DNA of 64,000 bases, from positions 1 through 64,000 of the forward strand of contig NZ_JAEMHK010000011.1 in NCBI RefSeq assembly GCF_016458235.1. The letters run 5' to 3'. Positions 52,897 to 62,144 of the stretch are shown piece by piece. The stretch is from Geomonas propionica. GTDB lineage: Bacteria; Desulfobacterota; Desulfuromonadia; Geobacterales; Geobacteraceae. Both the position numbers and the translations under genes were made by a program. The stretch's first letter is position 1, and every line of letters starts with the position of its first letter. The notes below the pieces were generated by a model. That model did not search any database. It had not been told where the DNA came from and saw nothing but the letters and a program-made list of their open reading frames with translations.

Positions 52897-53337
52897 ATGT
52901 GGAACTACGTAACCCAGGCCCTCACCGCGCTGGTGAGCTTCGCTTTCATGGTGCTGTTCATGACCGCCGCGGTCAAACGGGGCGTTTCCGTGCAGTTCTC
53001 CATGCTGGTGCTCTCGCTGGTGCTTACTGTGAGCTTTGCCGCCTGGTCGGCGGGGGAGTGGGGGATGTGGCCGGTGTGGAAATCCGCCGTGCCGCTGCTC
53101 GTAGCGGCCGGCGCCTGCAGCGTGCTTGGCAACTGGGCCATGTTCCTCGCCACCTCGTCGAGCGCCAACGCGGGGTACGCGCTGGCCATCATCGGCTGCC
53201 AGTCCGCCCTGGTGCTGCTGCTCTCCTGGTGGTTCCTGGGGGGAGAGATGCACTGGCTGCGGCTGGTCGGCATCGCCACCTGCATCCTGGGCGTCGTGAT
53301 CATCAGTTGGCCGGTCGCCCCGGCGGTCAAGGGGTAA
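52897..53337 (+). CDS. Small EamA-like membrane protein
   Basis: A 146-residue protein with five predicted TM helices, equal to half a drug/metabolite transporter (EamA). The last segment, CQSALVLLLSWWFLGGEMHWLRLVGIATCILGVVIIS, is the typical end of the EamA repeat. As half-size it probably dimerises. ATG with AAGGAGG upstream, 17 bases after the kinase gene. Confidence 0.8.
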   Translation: MWNYVTQALTALVSFAFMVLFMTAAVKRGVSVQFSMLVLSLVLTVSFAAWSAGEWGMWPVWKSAVPLLVAAGACSVLGNWAMFLATSSSANAGYALAIIGCQSALVLLLSWWFLGGEMHWLRLVGIATCILGVVIISWPVAPAVKG

Positions 53338-53347
53338 TTGGGGCGGT

Positions 53348-53623
53348 TCAGGCGATGCGGGGGGAGGTCTGGGGCCAGGCCGTGGTGATGTGCAGCCCGG
53401 TGCGGCGTTCGTGGCAGATGACGGTCAGGGTGGCAGAAGTGATCGCTTCGATGATTAGCATCTCGCCGTGCAGTACCGCCAGGCGGGTCCCCTCCTGCAG
53501 GCAGTAGTCGCGGGTGTCCGAAGAACGGGTGAGCCAGATCGTCCCGGCGATCAGCGACAGCGATTCGATGGCGTCATCCGTTTTCAGGGCGACGATTTCT
53601 CCTTGGGCCAACAGGTAGCGCAC
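53348..53623 (-). CDS. DUF2917 domain protein
   Basis: A 91-residue protein matching the DUF2917 pattern, cupin-like: LAQGEIVALKTDDAIESLSLIAGTIWLTRSSDTRDYCLQEGTRLAVLHGEMLIIEA. No function known. GTG start at 53623 with GGAGG upstream. Confidence 0.75.
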   Translation of the reverse strand: MRYLLAQGEIVALKTDDAIESLSLIAGTIWLTRSSDTRDYCLQEGTRLAVLHGEMLIIEAITSATLTVICHERRTGLHITTAWPQTSPRIA

Positions 53624-53628
53624 AAAAA

Positions 53629-53960
53629 CCTCCTCTCAGGCTTCTCTCTTCTCTCAAAACATTCAACAGGGCATTCCGGCGTCACCCCAACAGCTGTTCA
53701 CGAAGCGTAGCGGAAGTGCAAGAGCAAATCCCCCCTGTCCCCCCTTTCGCAAAGGGGGGAACCTCAGGTCACGTGTACCTCTCGTGGTCACATACCTCGG
53801 AATTCTCAGATGAACTTCTCAAAAACGGGCCTCCTCTCAGACTTCACGTCCACCAACCCACGATCACTCCAACTGCTGTTCACGAAGCGCAGCACGTTAC
53901 CTCGCGTCCTCCCCTTTGCGAAGGGGAGACAGAGGGGATTTGCAGTTGGAAGTGGAGCCT
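53629..53960. repeat. Imperfectly duplicated intergenic segment with CCCCTTTGCGAAGGGG repeats
   Basis: The 340-base gap holds no gene. CCTCCTCTCAG occurs at 53629 and 53830, AAC(A/T)GCTGTTCACGAAGCG at 53689 and 53871, and the CCCCTTT(C)GCAAAGGGG palindrome at 53724-53760 and 53909-53944, in the same order; the offset is 182-201 bases. It looks like a divergent tandem duplication. Confidence 0.7.
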
Positions 53961-53963
53961 CTC

Positions 53964-54941
53964 TTAAAACCGGGTCCGGTAGGCGAGGGGGGTGACGCCG
54001 ATGTCCCGGATGAAGGTGCGCCGCATCTGCTCGGCGCTGGTAAAGCCGCTGTCGCGGGCGACCCGTTCCAGTGGCAGGGTAGTTTCCTCCAAAAAGGCTA
54101 CCGAGCGCTCCAGCCGGAGTTGGTCCAGGTACCTGGCCGGCGTCTTTCCTGTCTCGCGCAGGAACACCCGGGCGAAGTTGCGCGGGCTCATCGCGGCCCG
54201 CTGCGCCAGGTCCTCCACCGTCGCCTTGCTGCACGGGTTCTCCCTGAGCCAGGCCAGCAGCGGCGCGAGCTGTCCCCCCTCGACCATCTGGGCCCGTAGC
54301 TGGGTGCTGAACTGGGCTTGGCCGCCGGGACGCTTCAAGAACATCACCAGGCGCCGCGCCACCGCAAGTGCCGTCTTCCTCCCGAAATCCTCCTCCACCA
54401 GGGCGAGCGCCAGGTCCATCCCCGCGGTAACCCCCGCCGACGTCGCCACCGACCCGTCGCGCGTGTAGATGGCGTCGTTCTCCACCAGCACCTCCGGGTA
54501 GTCGCACCGCAGCCGCTCCAGGTCCATCCAGTGGGTGGTCGCCCGCTTCCCGTTTAACAGTCCCGCCTCGGCCAGAATCAGCGATCCCGTGCAGACCGAG
54601 ACCAGGCGCCGCGCCCGCGGCCCCTCCGTTGCCAGCCAGGAGAGGAAGCTCTGGTCCCGCATGGCCTGTCCCAGCGCGTCGTCGGGGCTTCCCGGGACCA
54701 GGATGGTGTCCGCCTTTACGGGCAGGTCCTGCCAGGCGTGGTCCGCCACGATGCGCACTCCCGGGCAGGTGGTGAAAGGGCCTGCCTTTTCGGCCAGGAT
54801 CACGACCCGGTAACCCGGGCGCTGCGGCTCGGATTCGCCCAGGCAGCGGTTCAGCATGTTGAAGACCTCGATGGGCCCGGTTACGTCCAGCAGCTCGGCG
54901 CCTTCGTAGCCTGCTACCGCGATGGTGATGGGCGCGTCCAT
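53964..54941 (-). CDS. GlxA-like AraC-family transcriptional regulator
   Basis: A 325-residue regulator: N-terminal DJ-1/PfpI class I amidotransferase-like domain (about 5-175, with SVCTGSLILAEAGLLNGKRATTHW) and C-terminal AraC HTH (about 225-325, KATVEDLAQRAAMSPRNFARVFLRETGKTPARYLDQLRLERSVAFL). The Cys in VCTGS of the first domain is kept. Targets unknown. ATG at 54941 with GGGAGGTACC upstream. Confidence 0.9.
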   Translation of the reverse strand: MDAPITIAVAGYEGAELLDVTGPIEVFNMLNRCLGESEPQRPGYRVVILAEKAGPFTTCPGVRIVADHAWQDLPVKADTILVPGSPDDALGQAMRDQSFLSWLATEGPRARRLVSVCTGSLILAEAGLLNGKRATTHWMDLERLRCDYPEVLVENDAIYTRDGSVATSAGVTAGMDLALALVEEDFGRKTALAVARRLVMFLKRPGGQAQFSTQLRAQMVEGGQLAPLLAWLRENPCSKATVEDLAQRAAMSPRNFARVFLRETGKTPARYLDQLRLERSVAFLEETTLPLERVARDSGFTSAEQMRRTFIRDIGVTPLAYRTRF

Positions 54942-55116
54942 GGTACCTCCCGTTTCAGTCGTTGCTAGCCTGCCGGAATCATTGCACAACACCCGCTCAC
55001 GTTCAAGGACAACGAACCTGCAGATCCTGCCATTTTGGCAGATTCAATCCTGCCAAGACCGAAGAGTGATATCGGAATGTGATTGCAAGTTGTTCCTCGC
55101 CCAGGTACCTTACGCC

Positions 55117-55371
55117 ATGAACAAAAGCCACCGCCAGACTCTAGAAGCCATCTTCACACATCCTGTACCTACCGGTATGGAATGGCGACGGATTGAGGCA
55201 TTGTTCATAGCATTGGGCGCACAAACCATAGAGGGCAGTGGTTCCCGCGTGCGCTTCTTTCTCAACGGTGTCGTTGCCACTTTTCACCGGCCTCACCCCG
55301 CGAAGGAGGCGAAGGCGTACCCGGTGAGAGACGCGAGAACTTTTCTGGAAAATGCAGGAGTAAAGCCATGA
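55117..55371 (+). CDS. hicA: HicA-type toxin (mRNA interferase)
   Basis: An 84-residue protein of the HicA family: RQTLEAIFTHPVPTGMEWRRIEALFIALGA at the N-terminus and the block GSGSRVRFFLNGVVATFHRPHPAKEAKAYPVRDARTFLENAGV. HicA cleaves mRNA during stress. It precedes hicB by ATGA overlap, the usual toxin-first layout. Confidence 0.85.
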   Translation: MNKSHRQTLEAIFTHPVPTGMEWRRIEALFIALGAQTIEGSGSRVRFFLNGVVATFHRPHPAKEAKAYPVRDARTFLENAGVKP

Positions 55372-55694
55372 GCACTATGACTTACAAGGGATATGCAGCG
55401 AGGATCGAGTACAGCGATGAAGATGCCTGCTTTATTGGCCGGATCGCCGGTATCAAGGATGTGATCGGTTTTCATGCGGAATCGGTCAAGGCGCTGCGCA
55501 CCGCCTTCGAGGAGGCCGTTGATGACTATCTTGCCACCTGCGAAAAACTGGCGCGCGCGCCCCAAAAGCCTTACTCCGGCAAGGTCATGCTGCGGCTTCC
55601 TCCCGAGGTGCATGCTCGCGCCGCAATGATGGCGGAGGCGCACGGCATGAGCCTCAACCAGTGGGCCGCCGAAGTCTTGTCCAAAGTCTCCTGA
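55368..55694 (+). CDS. hicB: HicB-type antitoxin
   Basis: A 108-residue antitoxin. The N-terminal HicB domain (about 3-70; YKGYAARIEYSDEDACFIGRIAG, VKALRTAFEEAVDDYLATC) resembles an inactive RNase H fold, and the C-terminal ribbon-helix-helix (about 75-108; VMLRLPPEVHARAAMMAEAHGMSLNQWAAEVL) binds DNA. It should neutralise HicA and autoregulate. A terminator follows. Confidence 0.88.
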   Translation: MSTMTYKGYAARIEYSDEDACFIGRIAGIKDVIGFHAESVKALRTAFEEAVDDYLATCEKLARAPQKPYSGKVMLRLPPEVHARAAMMAEAHGMSLNQWAAEVLSKVS

Positions 55695-55713
55695 AACCGA
55701 TCCCCTGCTGTAA

Positions 55714-55751
55714 AAACAAAGCCCCGTCCGGACGGACGGGGCTTTGTTGAT
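55714..55751. terminator. Bidirectional terminator
   Basis: ACAAAGCCCCGTCC/GGACGGGGCTTTGT stem between convergent hicB and ferritin-like genes. Confidence 0.9.
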
Positions 55752-55767
55752 CTATAGGCAATTTCGA

Positions 55768-56271
55768 CTATCCCTTCATCGCTCCCACCAGCAGCTCGTA
55801 ATCCTCAAGGAGCGCCTGCAGGTCCTCCTCGTGTTCGACCTCCTGCTGCAGGATGGTGAGCACCATGTTATAGGTGACCGGGTCCTTCTCGCGGGTCAGA
55901 TCCAAAAGCCTCTTGTACACCCCGATGGCGCACTGCTCGCCCTTGATGTTCTGCTCCAGGATGGTCTTCACGAAGGGATCGTCCGGCGCGTCGTAGCCGC
56001 AGTTGCTGAGCTTGTACCACTCCTCGGGCTTGGTGACCGGGGTGCCGCCCAGCTGGATGATGCGCAGCGCCACCAGGTCGGCATGGGCCAACTCCTCGGT
56101 GGCATGTACCAAAAGTTCCGCACCCACCGCGTCTTTCATCGGTCCCTTCACCAGCTTCGCTCCCAACCAATACTGGTAGTAGGCGAACCACTCGTCGCAG
56201 AAGGCGCGGTTTAGCAGTGTCAGGAGTTCCTCGACGTCCATGCCGACTATTTCACGTCCCTTAGATCCCAT
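55768..56271 (-). CDS. Ferritin-like (Dps-like/bacterioferritin-type) protein
   Basis: A 167-residue four-helix-bundle protein. Metal-binding Glu/His ligands are seen in CDEWFAYYQYW, HATEELAHADLVALRI, GEQCAIGVYKRL and QQEVEHEEDLQALL. Such proteins store iron or react with peroxide; the Cys residues near CDEW, SNCGYD and GEQC recall Dps-like proteins (DPSL), but this is not certain. ATG with AAAGGAG upstream. Confidence 0.85.
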   Translation of the reverse strand: MGSKGREIVGMDVEELLTLLNRAFCDEWFAYYQYWLGAKLVKGPMKDAVGAELLVHATEELAHADLVALRIIQLGGTPVTKPEEWYKLSNCGYDAPDDPFVKTILEQNIKGEQCAIGVYKRLLDLTREKDPVTYNMVLTILQQEVEHEEDLQALLEDYELLVGAMKG

Positions 56272-56497
56272 CTCTATGTCTCCTTTGGCAATCGTAGTGT
56301 CATTGGGAATAACGCAGACTCAAAGGAGTATACTGGCGCTTCGCGTTTGCGCAATCAGTGTCCCAGTGTTCGGAAAGGGTGATCAAACTGTTGACCCTGC
56401 TTCTGTGTTGGCGTATAGCTCATGAGTGACGCTCGGCGTCGACCAGAGACCGGACCTCCGCTGTCCGGCAACCACGTCTGTCAGCAAGGAAGGCAAA

Positions 56498-58117
56498 GTG
56501 AAGAAGAAGATCGCAGGACTGTCCCCGCTGCCGCAGGAAATCCCCGCTCTCTATCGTATAGATAACCCGATCCGCCAGGACTATTACCTGGTCGGCGGCG
56601 AACTGCGCCGCTGGGACGGCCCCATGCAGGAGGTGCTCTCGCCGGTGCAGGTGCTTCACGGGAGCGAGCCGAAGGCGCAGCGGATAGGGGAGGCGCCCGC
56701 CCTCTCCGTGGAGGCGTCCCTTGAGGCGCTGGACGTCTCTGTAGAGGCCTACGACAACGGTCGGGGTGCCTGGCCCACCATGTCGGTCGGCGAGCGCATC
56801 AAGTGCGTGAACTGCTTCAGCAGCGCCGTTCGGGCAGAGCGCGCCGAGGTGGTCAAACTCCTCATGTGGGAGATAGGCAAGTCGCTCAAGGAGGCCGAGG
56901 CCGAATTCGACCGTGCGCTCGACTACCTGAAGGACACCGTGGAGGCGCTCAAGGAACTGGACCGGGTCTCCTCCCGTTTCGTGATCCAGCAGGGGATCAT
57001 CGGCCAGATCCGCCGCGCGCCCCTGGGTGTCGTGCTCTGCATGGGACCCTACAACTTCCCACTGTACGAAACCTTCACCACGCTGATCCCGGCACTGGTC
57101 ATGGGCAACACCATCATCCTCAAGCCGCCGCGCTTCGGCATCCTCCTGTTCGCGCCTCTTTTGGAGGCCTTCCGCGACTGCTTCCCGGCCGGCGTGGTCA
57201 ACACGGTCTACGGTGACGGCGAGGTAGTGCTTCCCCCCCTGATGGCCACCGGCCGCATCGACGTCTTGGGCTTCATCGGCACCAGCCGCGTGGCGGACGC
57301 CCTGCGTGCGAGCCATCCCCGTCCGCACCGGCTGCGCTGCGTGCTCGGGCTGGACGCCAAGAACCCCGCCATCATTCTCCCCGATGCAGACCTCGACCTT
57401 GCGGTGGAGGAGTGCGTCTCCGGCGCCCTCGGCTTCAACGGCCAGCGCTGCACCGCTCTCAAGATCATCTTCGTGCACCGCGACATCGCCGAGCCGTTTC
57501 TGGACGGGATGGCGCGGGGGATCGCGGGGCTCAAGTGCGGGGTTCCCTGGCAGGAAGGGGTGGCCATCACCGCGCTCCCCGAGCCGGAGAAGCCGGAGTA
57601 CCTGGAGGGGCTCCGGCGCGACGCCGAGTCCTTTGGCGCCCGCGTGGTGAATCCCGGCGGCGGGACTAAGAGCGGCTCCTTCTTCTACCCGGCGCTTCTC
57701 TACCCGGTCACCGACCAGATGCGGCTCTACCACGAGGAGCAGTTCGGCCCAGTGGTCCCGGTGGTGGTCTACGACGACCTGAAAGAAACGATCGACTACG
57801 TGGTGCGCTCCAACTACGGCCAGCAGGCGAGCATCTTCGGCAGGAACGAGGAGCAGTTGTCGCAGTTGATCGACGCCCTGGTGAACCAGGTCTGCCGCAT
57901 CAACATCAACAGCAAGTGCCAGAGAAGCCCGGACAGTTTCCCCTTCAACGGCCGCAAGAACTCCGCCGAGGGGACCCAGTCCGTCGCCGACGCCCTGCGT
58001 GTCTTCTCGATCCGGATCGTGGTGGCGGCGCGGGAGACCGACGCCAACCGCGACATCATCACCGGCATCGTGAAGGAAAGAAAGTCTCACTTCCTCTCCA
58101 CCGACTATATCCTCTGA
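56498..58117 (+). CDS. gapN: NADP-dependent glyceraldehyde-3-phosphate dehydrogenase (GapN-type aldehyde dehydrogenase)
   Basis: A 539-residue aldehyde dehydrogenase. Catalytic Cys318 in GFNGQRCTALKIIF, the Glu site in LGLDAKNPAIILPDAD (about 280-295), and the N-terminal NAD(P) region NTIILKPPRFGILLFAPLLEAF. GapN oxidises glyceraldehyde-3-phosphate directly to 3-phosphoglycerate, giving NADPH. The GTG start at 56498 follows AAGGAAGGC. The frame is open earlier but reads a poor region. No glycolytic neighbours. Confidence 0.85.
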   Translation: MKKKIAGLSPLPQEIPALYRIDNPIRQDYYLVGGELRRWDGPMQEVLSPVQVLHGSEPKAQRIGEAPALSVEASLEALDVSVEAYDNGRGAWPTMSVGERIKCVNCFSSAVRAERAEVVKLLMWEIGKSLKEAEAEFDRALDYLKDTVEALKELDRVSSRFVIQQGIIGQIRRAPLGVVLCMGPYNFPLYETFTTLIPALVMGNTIILKPPRFGILLFAPLLEAFRDCFPAGVVNTVYGDGEVVLPPLMATGRIDVLGFIGTSRVADALRASHPRPHRLRCVLGLDAKNPAIILPDADLDLAVEECVSGALGFNGQRCTALKIIFVHRDIAEPFLDGMARGIAGLKCGVPWQEGVAITALPEPEKPEYLEGLRRDAESFGARVVNPGGGTKSGSFFYPALLYPVTDQMRLYHEEQFGPVVPVVVYDDLKETIDYVVRSNYGQQASIFGRNEEQLSQLIDALVNQVCRININSKCQRSPDSFPFNGRKNSAEGTQSVADALRVFSIRIVVAARETDANRDIITGIVKERKSHFLSTDYIL

Positions 58118-58124
58118 TCATTGG

Positions 58125-60770
58125 TCAGTTTCTCGGCAAGAGGGCTGGGGCTGGGGAGTTTTTCAGGTAGGGAACGAGTTCTTCCGGCGGCAGGGGGCGG
58201 CTGAAGTAATACCCCTGCACGATGTCGCAGTTCTGCTCTTGCAGGAAGCGGCACTGGGCCTCGGTTTCCACCCCTTCGGCCACCACTTCCTTGCCCAGCG
58301 TGTGGGCGAGCGCGATGGTGGCCGCCGCGATTTCGGCGTCGTCGGTGTCGGTGTCGATGTCCTTCACGAAGGAGCGGTCGATTTTCAGGCGGTGCACCGG
58401 AAAGAGCTTTAGGTAACTGAGCGAAGAGTAGCCGGTGCCGAAGTCGTCGATGGCCAGTTCCACCCCCATCTCCCGGAATCCCTGCAGGTGCAGGATCGCC
58501 TCGGCGGGGTTGTCCATCGCGGAACTCTCGGTAATCTCCAGTTCCAAAAGGTTCGAAGCAATCCCGGTCTCCCGCAGTATCTCCAGCAGCAGGGCAGGGA
58601 GGTTGTTCTGCCTGAACTGCCGCGGCGAGAGGTTGACCGATACCCTGAGCGGCGGCAGACCGGCGGCGAGCCAGGAGGCGAGCTGGCGACAGGCACTTTT
58701 CAGCGCCAGCTCACCTATGGCGACGATCATCCCCGTTTCCTCCGCCAACGGAATGAAGCGGTCCGGAGCGACCAGCCCGTGGACCGGGTGCTGCCAGCGC
58801 AAAAGCGCCTCCACGCCCACCACCCGACCGCTGCTCATCTCGATTTGCGGCTGGTAATGCAGCAGGAATTCCCCCCGCTCGATCGCCACCCTCAGGTCCC
58901 CCTCCAGCACCAGCCTTGCCTGCACCGTCTGGTTCATCTCCTGGGTGAAGAACTGGTAGTTGTTGCGCCCGCCGGCTTTGGCGTGGTACATGGCGAGGTC
59001 GGCGTTTTTCATAAGCTCCTGAACCGTTTCGCCGTCCTCGGGGAATATGCTGACGCCGATACTCGGCGTAACGCTCAATTCGTGTCCCTCGACGTAGTAG
59101 CTCTGGGACAGGGCATGCTGGATCTTGCCGATGGTGTGTGCCGCTGAGACGTTGGAGCGGATCAGGGGGAGCCCCACCACGAACTCGTCGCCGCCCAACC
59201 GGGCCACGATGTCCGCGCTGCGGATCGTTTCCAGGAGGCGCCCCGCTACCTGGAAGAGCAGTTGGTCGCCCACGTGGTGCCCCAAGGAATCGTTGATGTT
59301 CTTGAAACGGTCGAGATCGATGAAGATCAGTGCCAGCCTGCTGCCGCACCGTTTGGCGAGTTCCAGGGAGTGGCCCAACCGGGCCATGAGGCTGAAGCGG
59401 TTGGGGAGCTTGGTGACCGGGTCGTAGTGCGCGAGATACTCGATTTTCTGGGTATGCTGTTCCCTTTCCTGCAGGCGACGTGACGTCTCTTCGAGGAGGG
59501 CCCGTTCCACCTCCAGCCTGTGGTCGTCCCGTACCATGTTGCCCAGGGCGAAGGATATGTCGGCGCCCATCTGGCGCAGGAGTTCCACCTGGGGGCGGTC
59601 GAAGTAGTTCCTTTTGTCCGCGTACAGGGTGAGAGCCCCGATGACCCGTCCCTCCTGCTGCAGGGCGATGCTTGCCGAGGCGCGGATACCGTATTCCCTG
59701 CCGCGCTCGTGCCAAGTGGCGGTGTTGTCGGCGTTGAGAAAGTCGTTACAGATGTAGAAACTCCCGTTCTTGATGGCGCTGGCGGTCGGGCCGCTGCCGG
59801 TTGGTTCCCGGTCCAGGGTGATGGTGACGCCGTTGAGGTAGGCAGTGGTTCCGCGCGCCGCCGCCACCTGCACCACCGTCCCCGTTTGGTCGAGGAGCCC
59901 CACCCAGGCCAGCTTGAAGCAGCCGTGGTCAACGGCGATGCGGCAGAAGTCGTGGAACAGCGATTGCCGGTCCTTGATGTGCACCACCGCCTTGCTGGTC
60001 TCGGAGAGCACCGAGTGCAGCCGGTTCAGCCGCCGCACGCACTCCTCGGCGCTTTCCCGCTCGGCTATCTCCTGTCTCAGTTCGCTGATGGTGTTGCGCA
60101 GTTCCGCCGTCCGCTTTGCCACCCGCGATTCCAGTTCTTCGTTCAGCCTTCTCAGGGCGTCCTGGGTCTTCGATATTTCCTGGTTTTTGTCTACTGCGAG
60201 TTCGTAGGTCGCCAGCAGAAGATCGATGATCTGTGGTTTGGAAGCGGCGATCGCGTAGCGGTTGCCGTAGTAGTTGCAGCTGACGGTGCCGTCGTTCTGG
60301 GCGATGCAGCCTCCCTGGTCCCGCCGCAGGGCGGCGGCCACCCGCGACAGCAGGATGCCGTTGTGATAAGGCTTCGAGATGAAGTAGTTGGCCCCGGCTT
60401 CCAGGCTGCGCAGCACGTGGGTGGGGTCGTTGAGGTGAGTGAGCAGGATGATCGGGAGCTGGCTCGCTTCCTTCAGGTCCCTGATCCGGCGGCAGAGCTC
60501 GAAGCCGTCCATCCCGGGCATGACGACGTCGCTGATGACCAGGTCCGGTTCCGTTACGCCAATTCCGGCCAGCGCCTCGCCTGCGTCCCGGCATACCAGC
60601 ACGCGGTACCCCTCCGCCCGGAGCAGGTGTTCCAGTCGCTTCACCTGGGTGGGGCTGTCGTCCACCAACAAAATGGTGCACCCCTGCGCCGTGCGTTGCC
60701 GTTCCGAATTCCGCGCTTGTACACTGGCGGTAGCCATCCTTTCCCCCATGCACGGTCCCCGCAGATTCAT
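58125..60770 (-). CDS. Receiver-GAF-GGDEF-EAL c-di-GMP signalling protein
   Basis: A large protein (881 residues from the start used). Receiver (about 30-145; phospho-acceptor Asp in LVISDVVMPGMDGFELC), a coiled-coil region, GAF domain (about 260-410), GGDEF domain (about 450-605; ARLGGDEFVV present, so a cyclase may be active) and EAL domain (about 620-875; VEALLRWQHP and DDFGTGYSSLSYLKLFPVHRLKIDRSFV present). The balance of synthesis and breakdown of c-di-GMP is not clear. Start is uncertain: 60770 (ATG) is used, and ATGs at 60750 and 60737 are close alternatives. Confidence 0.85.
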   Translation of the reverse strand: MNLRGPCMGERMATASVQARNSERQRTAQGCTILLVDDSPTQVKRLEHLLRAEGYRVLVCRDAGEALAGIGVTEPDLVISDVVMPGMDGFELCRRIRDLKEASQLPIILLTHLNDPTHVLRSLEAGANYFISKPYHNGILLSRVAAALRRDQGGCIAQNDGTVSCNYYGNRYAIAASKPQIIDLLLATYELAVDKNQEISKTQDALRRLNEELESRVAKRTAELRNTISELRQEIAERESAEECVRRLNRLHSVLSETSKAVVHIKDRQSLFHDFCRIAVDHGCFKLAWVGLLDQTGTVVQVAAARGTTAYLNGVTITLDREPTGSGPTASAIKNGSFYICNDFLNADNTATWHERGREYGIRASASIALQQEGRVIGALTLYADKRNYFDRPQVELLRQMGADISFALGNMVRDDHRLEVERALLEETSRRLQEREQHTQKIEYLAHYDPVTKLPNRFSLMARLGHSLELAKRCGSRLALIFIDLDRFKNINDSLGHHVGDQLLFQVAGRLLETIRSADIVARLGGDEFVVGLPLIRSNVSAAHTIGKIQHALSQSYYVEGHELSVTPSIGVSIFPEDGETVQELMKNADLAMYHAKAGGRNNYQFFTQEMNQTVQARLVLEGDLRVAIERGEFLLHYQPQIEMSSGRVVGVEALLRWQHPVHGLVAPDRFIPLAEETGMIVAIGELALKSACRQLASWLAAGLPPLRVSVNLSPRQFRQNNLPALLLEILRETGIASNLLELEITESSAMDNPAEAILHLQGFREMGVELAIDDFGTGYSSLSYLKLFPVHRLKIDRSFVKDIDTDTDDAEIAAATIALAHTLGKEVVAEGVETEAQCRFLQEQNCDIVQGYYFSRPLPPEELVPYLKNSPAPALLPRN

Positions 60771-60984
60771 CCCGCTTCGACCACTACACTGCACTCCTTC
60801 ATCCCTTATCGGGAGGAAGTCATCATGATTAAAACTTATTATTGATACCGTCTTATTTTTGGGTGGCAAGGTGTAAATTTGGCACTTCCAATTTTCTTAG
60901 CAGCCAGCCGCTGCGGCCGGACGTACCATGGTATCCGTTTTATTACAGTGGATCGGCGCTTCGCCGATGCAACCTTTTTGTCGC

Positions 60985-61162
60985 GTGAAGTGGTGTTCGA
61001 AAACTGGCGATAACGCTTGCCGAGGAGGGGGTACAGCGTCGTCCGAAGCCGTTGGACGAGGGCGCCATGAAGCGCTGGGCCGGCAGTTGGGGAGACATCA
61101 TGGCCGAGGTGGGAGACCGGGGCGGTACACGGAGGCTTAGGCATCTGAGCAGGAATGGGTGA
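60985..61162 (+). pseudogene. Possible gene remnant before metN
   Basis: In one frame from about 60998, after a stop, the sequence reads RKLAITLAEEGVQRRPKP and continues LDEGAMKRWAGSWGDIMAEV, ending at a stop at 61160. An adjacent frame reads LSREVVFENW just before it, so one frameshift would give a continuous stretch. It looks protein-like in composition but no family is recognised. Low confidence. The rest of 60771-61363 is non-coding apart from a hairpin ATCGGCG/CGCCGAT (60952-60968) and the promoter below. Confidence 0.25.
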
Positions 61163-61217
61163 CAGTAATTCTACATCAATGCGCTGTGTGTTAACTGGTC
61201 TCAATTGCATTGCTTAC

Positions 61218-61246
61218 TTGACTTTTATGGTCAATTTTGATAAACC
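61218..61246 (+). promoter_or_regulatory. Promoter with small inverted repeat for metNIQ
   Basis: TTGACT (61218-61223), 17 bases, TAAACC (61241-61246). The -35 is part of an inverted repeat TTGAC/GTCAA (61218-61222 and 61230-61234). Confidence 0.45.
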
Positions 61247-61283
61247 CCGTATCACCTACAATTGATTAAAGTAGAAAGCGCTA

Positions 61284-61345
61284 GACGCCGACCAGAAAGC
61301 TGGAGGCATAAGAAGTTTCCTTTGCCTTCTTTTTGCATCAGCGTC
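61284..61345 (+). ncRNA. Candidate structured leader of metN
   Basis: GACGC (61284-61288) can pair with GCGTC (61341-61345), enclosing two hairpins CCAG/CTGG (61292-61303) and AGAAG/CTTCT (61311-61330), a three-way-junction-like fold just before the metN start. Known SAM riboswitch consensus is not recognised in it. Confidence 0.25.
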
Positions 61346-61363
61346 GAATTCCCCGGGGGGCGA

Positions 61364-62128
61364 GTGATTACCATCAACGGCCTGAACAAGCAGTACCATA
61401 CGCCGCGCGGAACGTTCACCGCGTTGCGCGACGTCAACCTGCACATCGAGAAGGGGGACATCTTCGGTATTATCGGGCTGAGCGGGGCGGGGAAGTCCAC
61501 CCTGATCCGTTGCCTGAACCGGCTCGAGGAGCCTGACAGCGGCAGCATCGTCATCGACGGCCGGGAGATCACCCGGCTGGTGACGCACGAGTTGCGCGAG
61601 GCGCGCAAGAAGATCGGAATGATCTTCCAGCACTTCAACCTGCTCGATTCGCGGACGGTGCAGGGGAACGTCGCTTTTCCCCTGGAGTTGGCCGGGTACT
61701 CGCACAAGGCGATTGCACAGCGGGTCGAGGAGATCCTGGACCTGGTCGGGCTTTCGGACAAGGCAGGCAGCTACCCCGCGCAGCTGTCCGGTGGGCAGAA
61801 ACAGCGGGTCGGTATCGCGCGTGCCCTTGCCAACCACCCGGAGGTGCTCCTGAGTGACGAGGCCACCTCCGCGCTTGATCCGCAAACGACCAGCTCGATC
61901 CTGGAACTGCTGGCCGACATCAACCGCAAGCTTGGGCTGACCATCGTCCTGATCACCCACGAAATGAGCGTGATCAAGCAGATCTGCAGCAAGGTGGCAG
62001 TCCTGGACCGGGGCGAGATCGTCGAGTGTGGATCGATGCAGCAGGTCTTTTCCGCGCCATCCAGCGCGACCATGAAACTGTTTTTGGAGCACAGCGCGCT
62101 GCTGCAGGGCTACGGAGCAGGTATTTAA
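61364..62128 (+). CDS. metN: Methionine ABC transporter ATP-binding protein, short form
   Basis: A 254-residue ATPase: Walker [36 protein letters not shown] (MetN-typical), signature [15 protein letters not shown], Walker [17 protein letters not shown] and H-loop ITHEMSVIK. It ends soon after the core, so the C-terminal NIL domain that gives methionine feedback in E. coli MetN is absent. GTG start at 61364 after a GGGGGG run; a longer frame to 61262 is in AT-rich leader. Confidence 0.93.
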   Translation: MITINGLNKQYHTPRGTFTALRDVNLHIEKGDIFGIIGLSGAGKSTLIRCLNRLEEPDSGSIVIDGREITRLVTHELREARKKIGMIFQHFNLLDSRTVQGNVAFPLELAGYSHKAIAQRVEEILDLVGLSDKAGSYPAQLSGGQKQRVGIARALANHPEVLLSDEATSALDPQTTSSILELLADINRKLGLTIVLITHEMSVIKQICSKVAVLDRGEIVECGSMQQVFSAPSSATMKLFLEHSALLQGYGAGI

Positions 62129-62144
62129 ACGGGAGGAGATGACG

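Noticed and set aside
56420-58090. 556-codon minus frame opposite the GapN-type dehydrogenase
   Set aside because: The plus frame has the aldehyde dehydrogenase Cys and Glu motifs; the minus frame has none.
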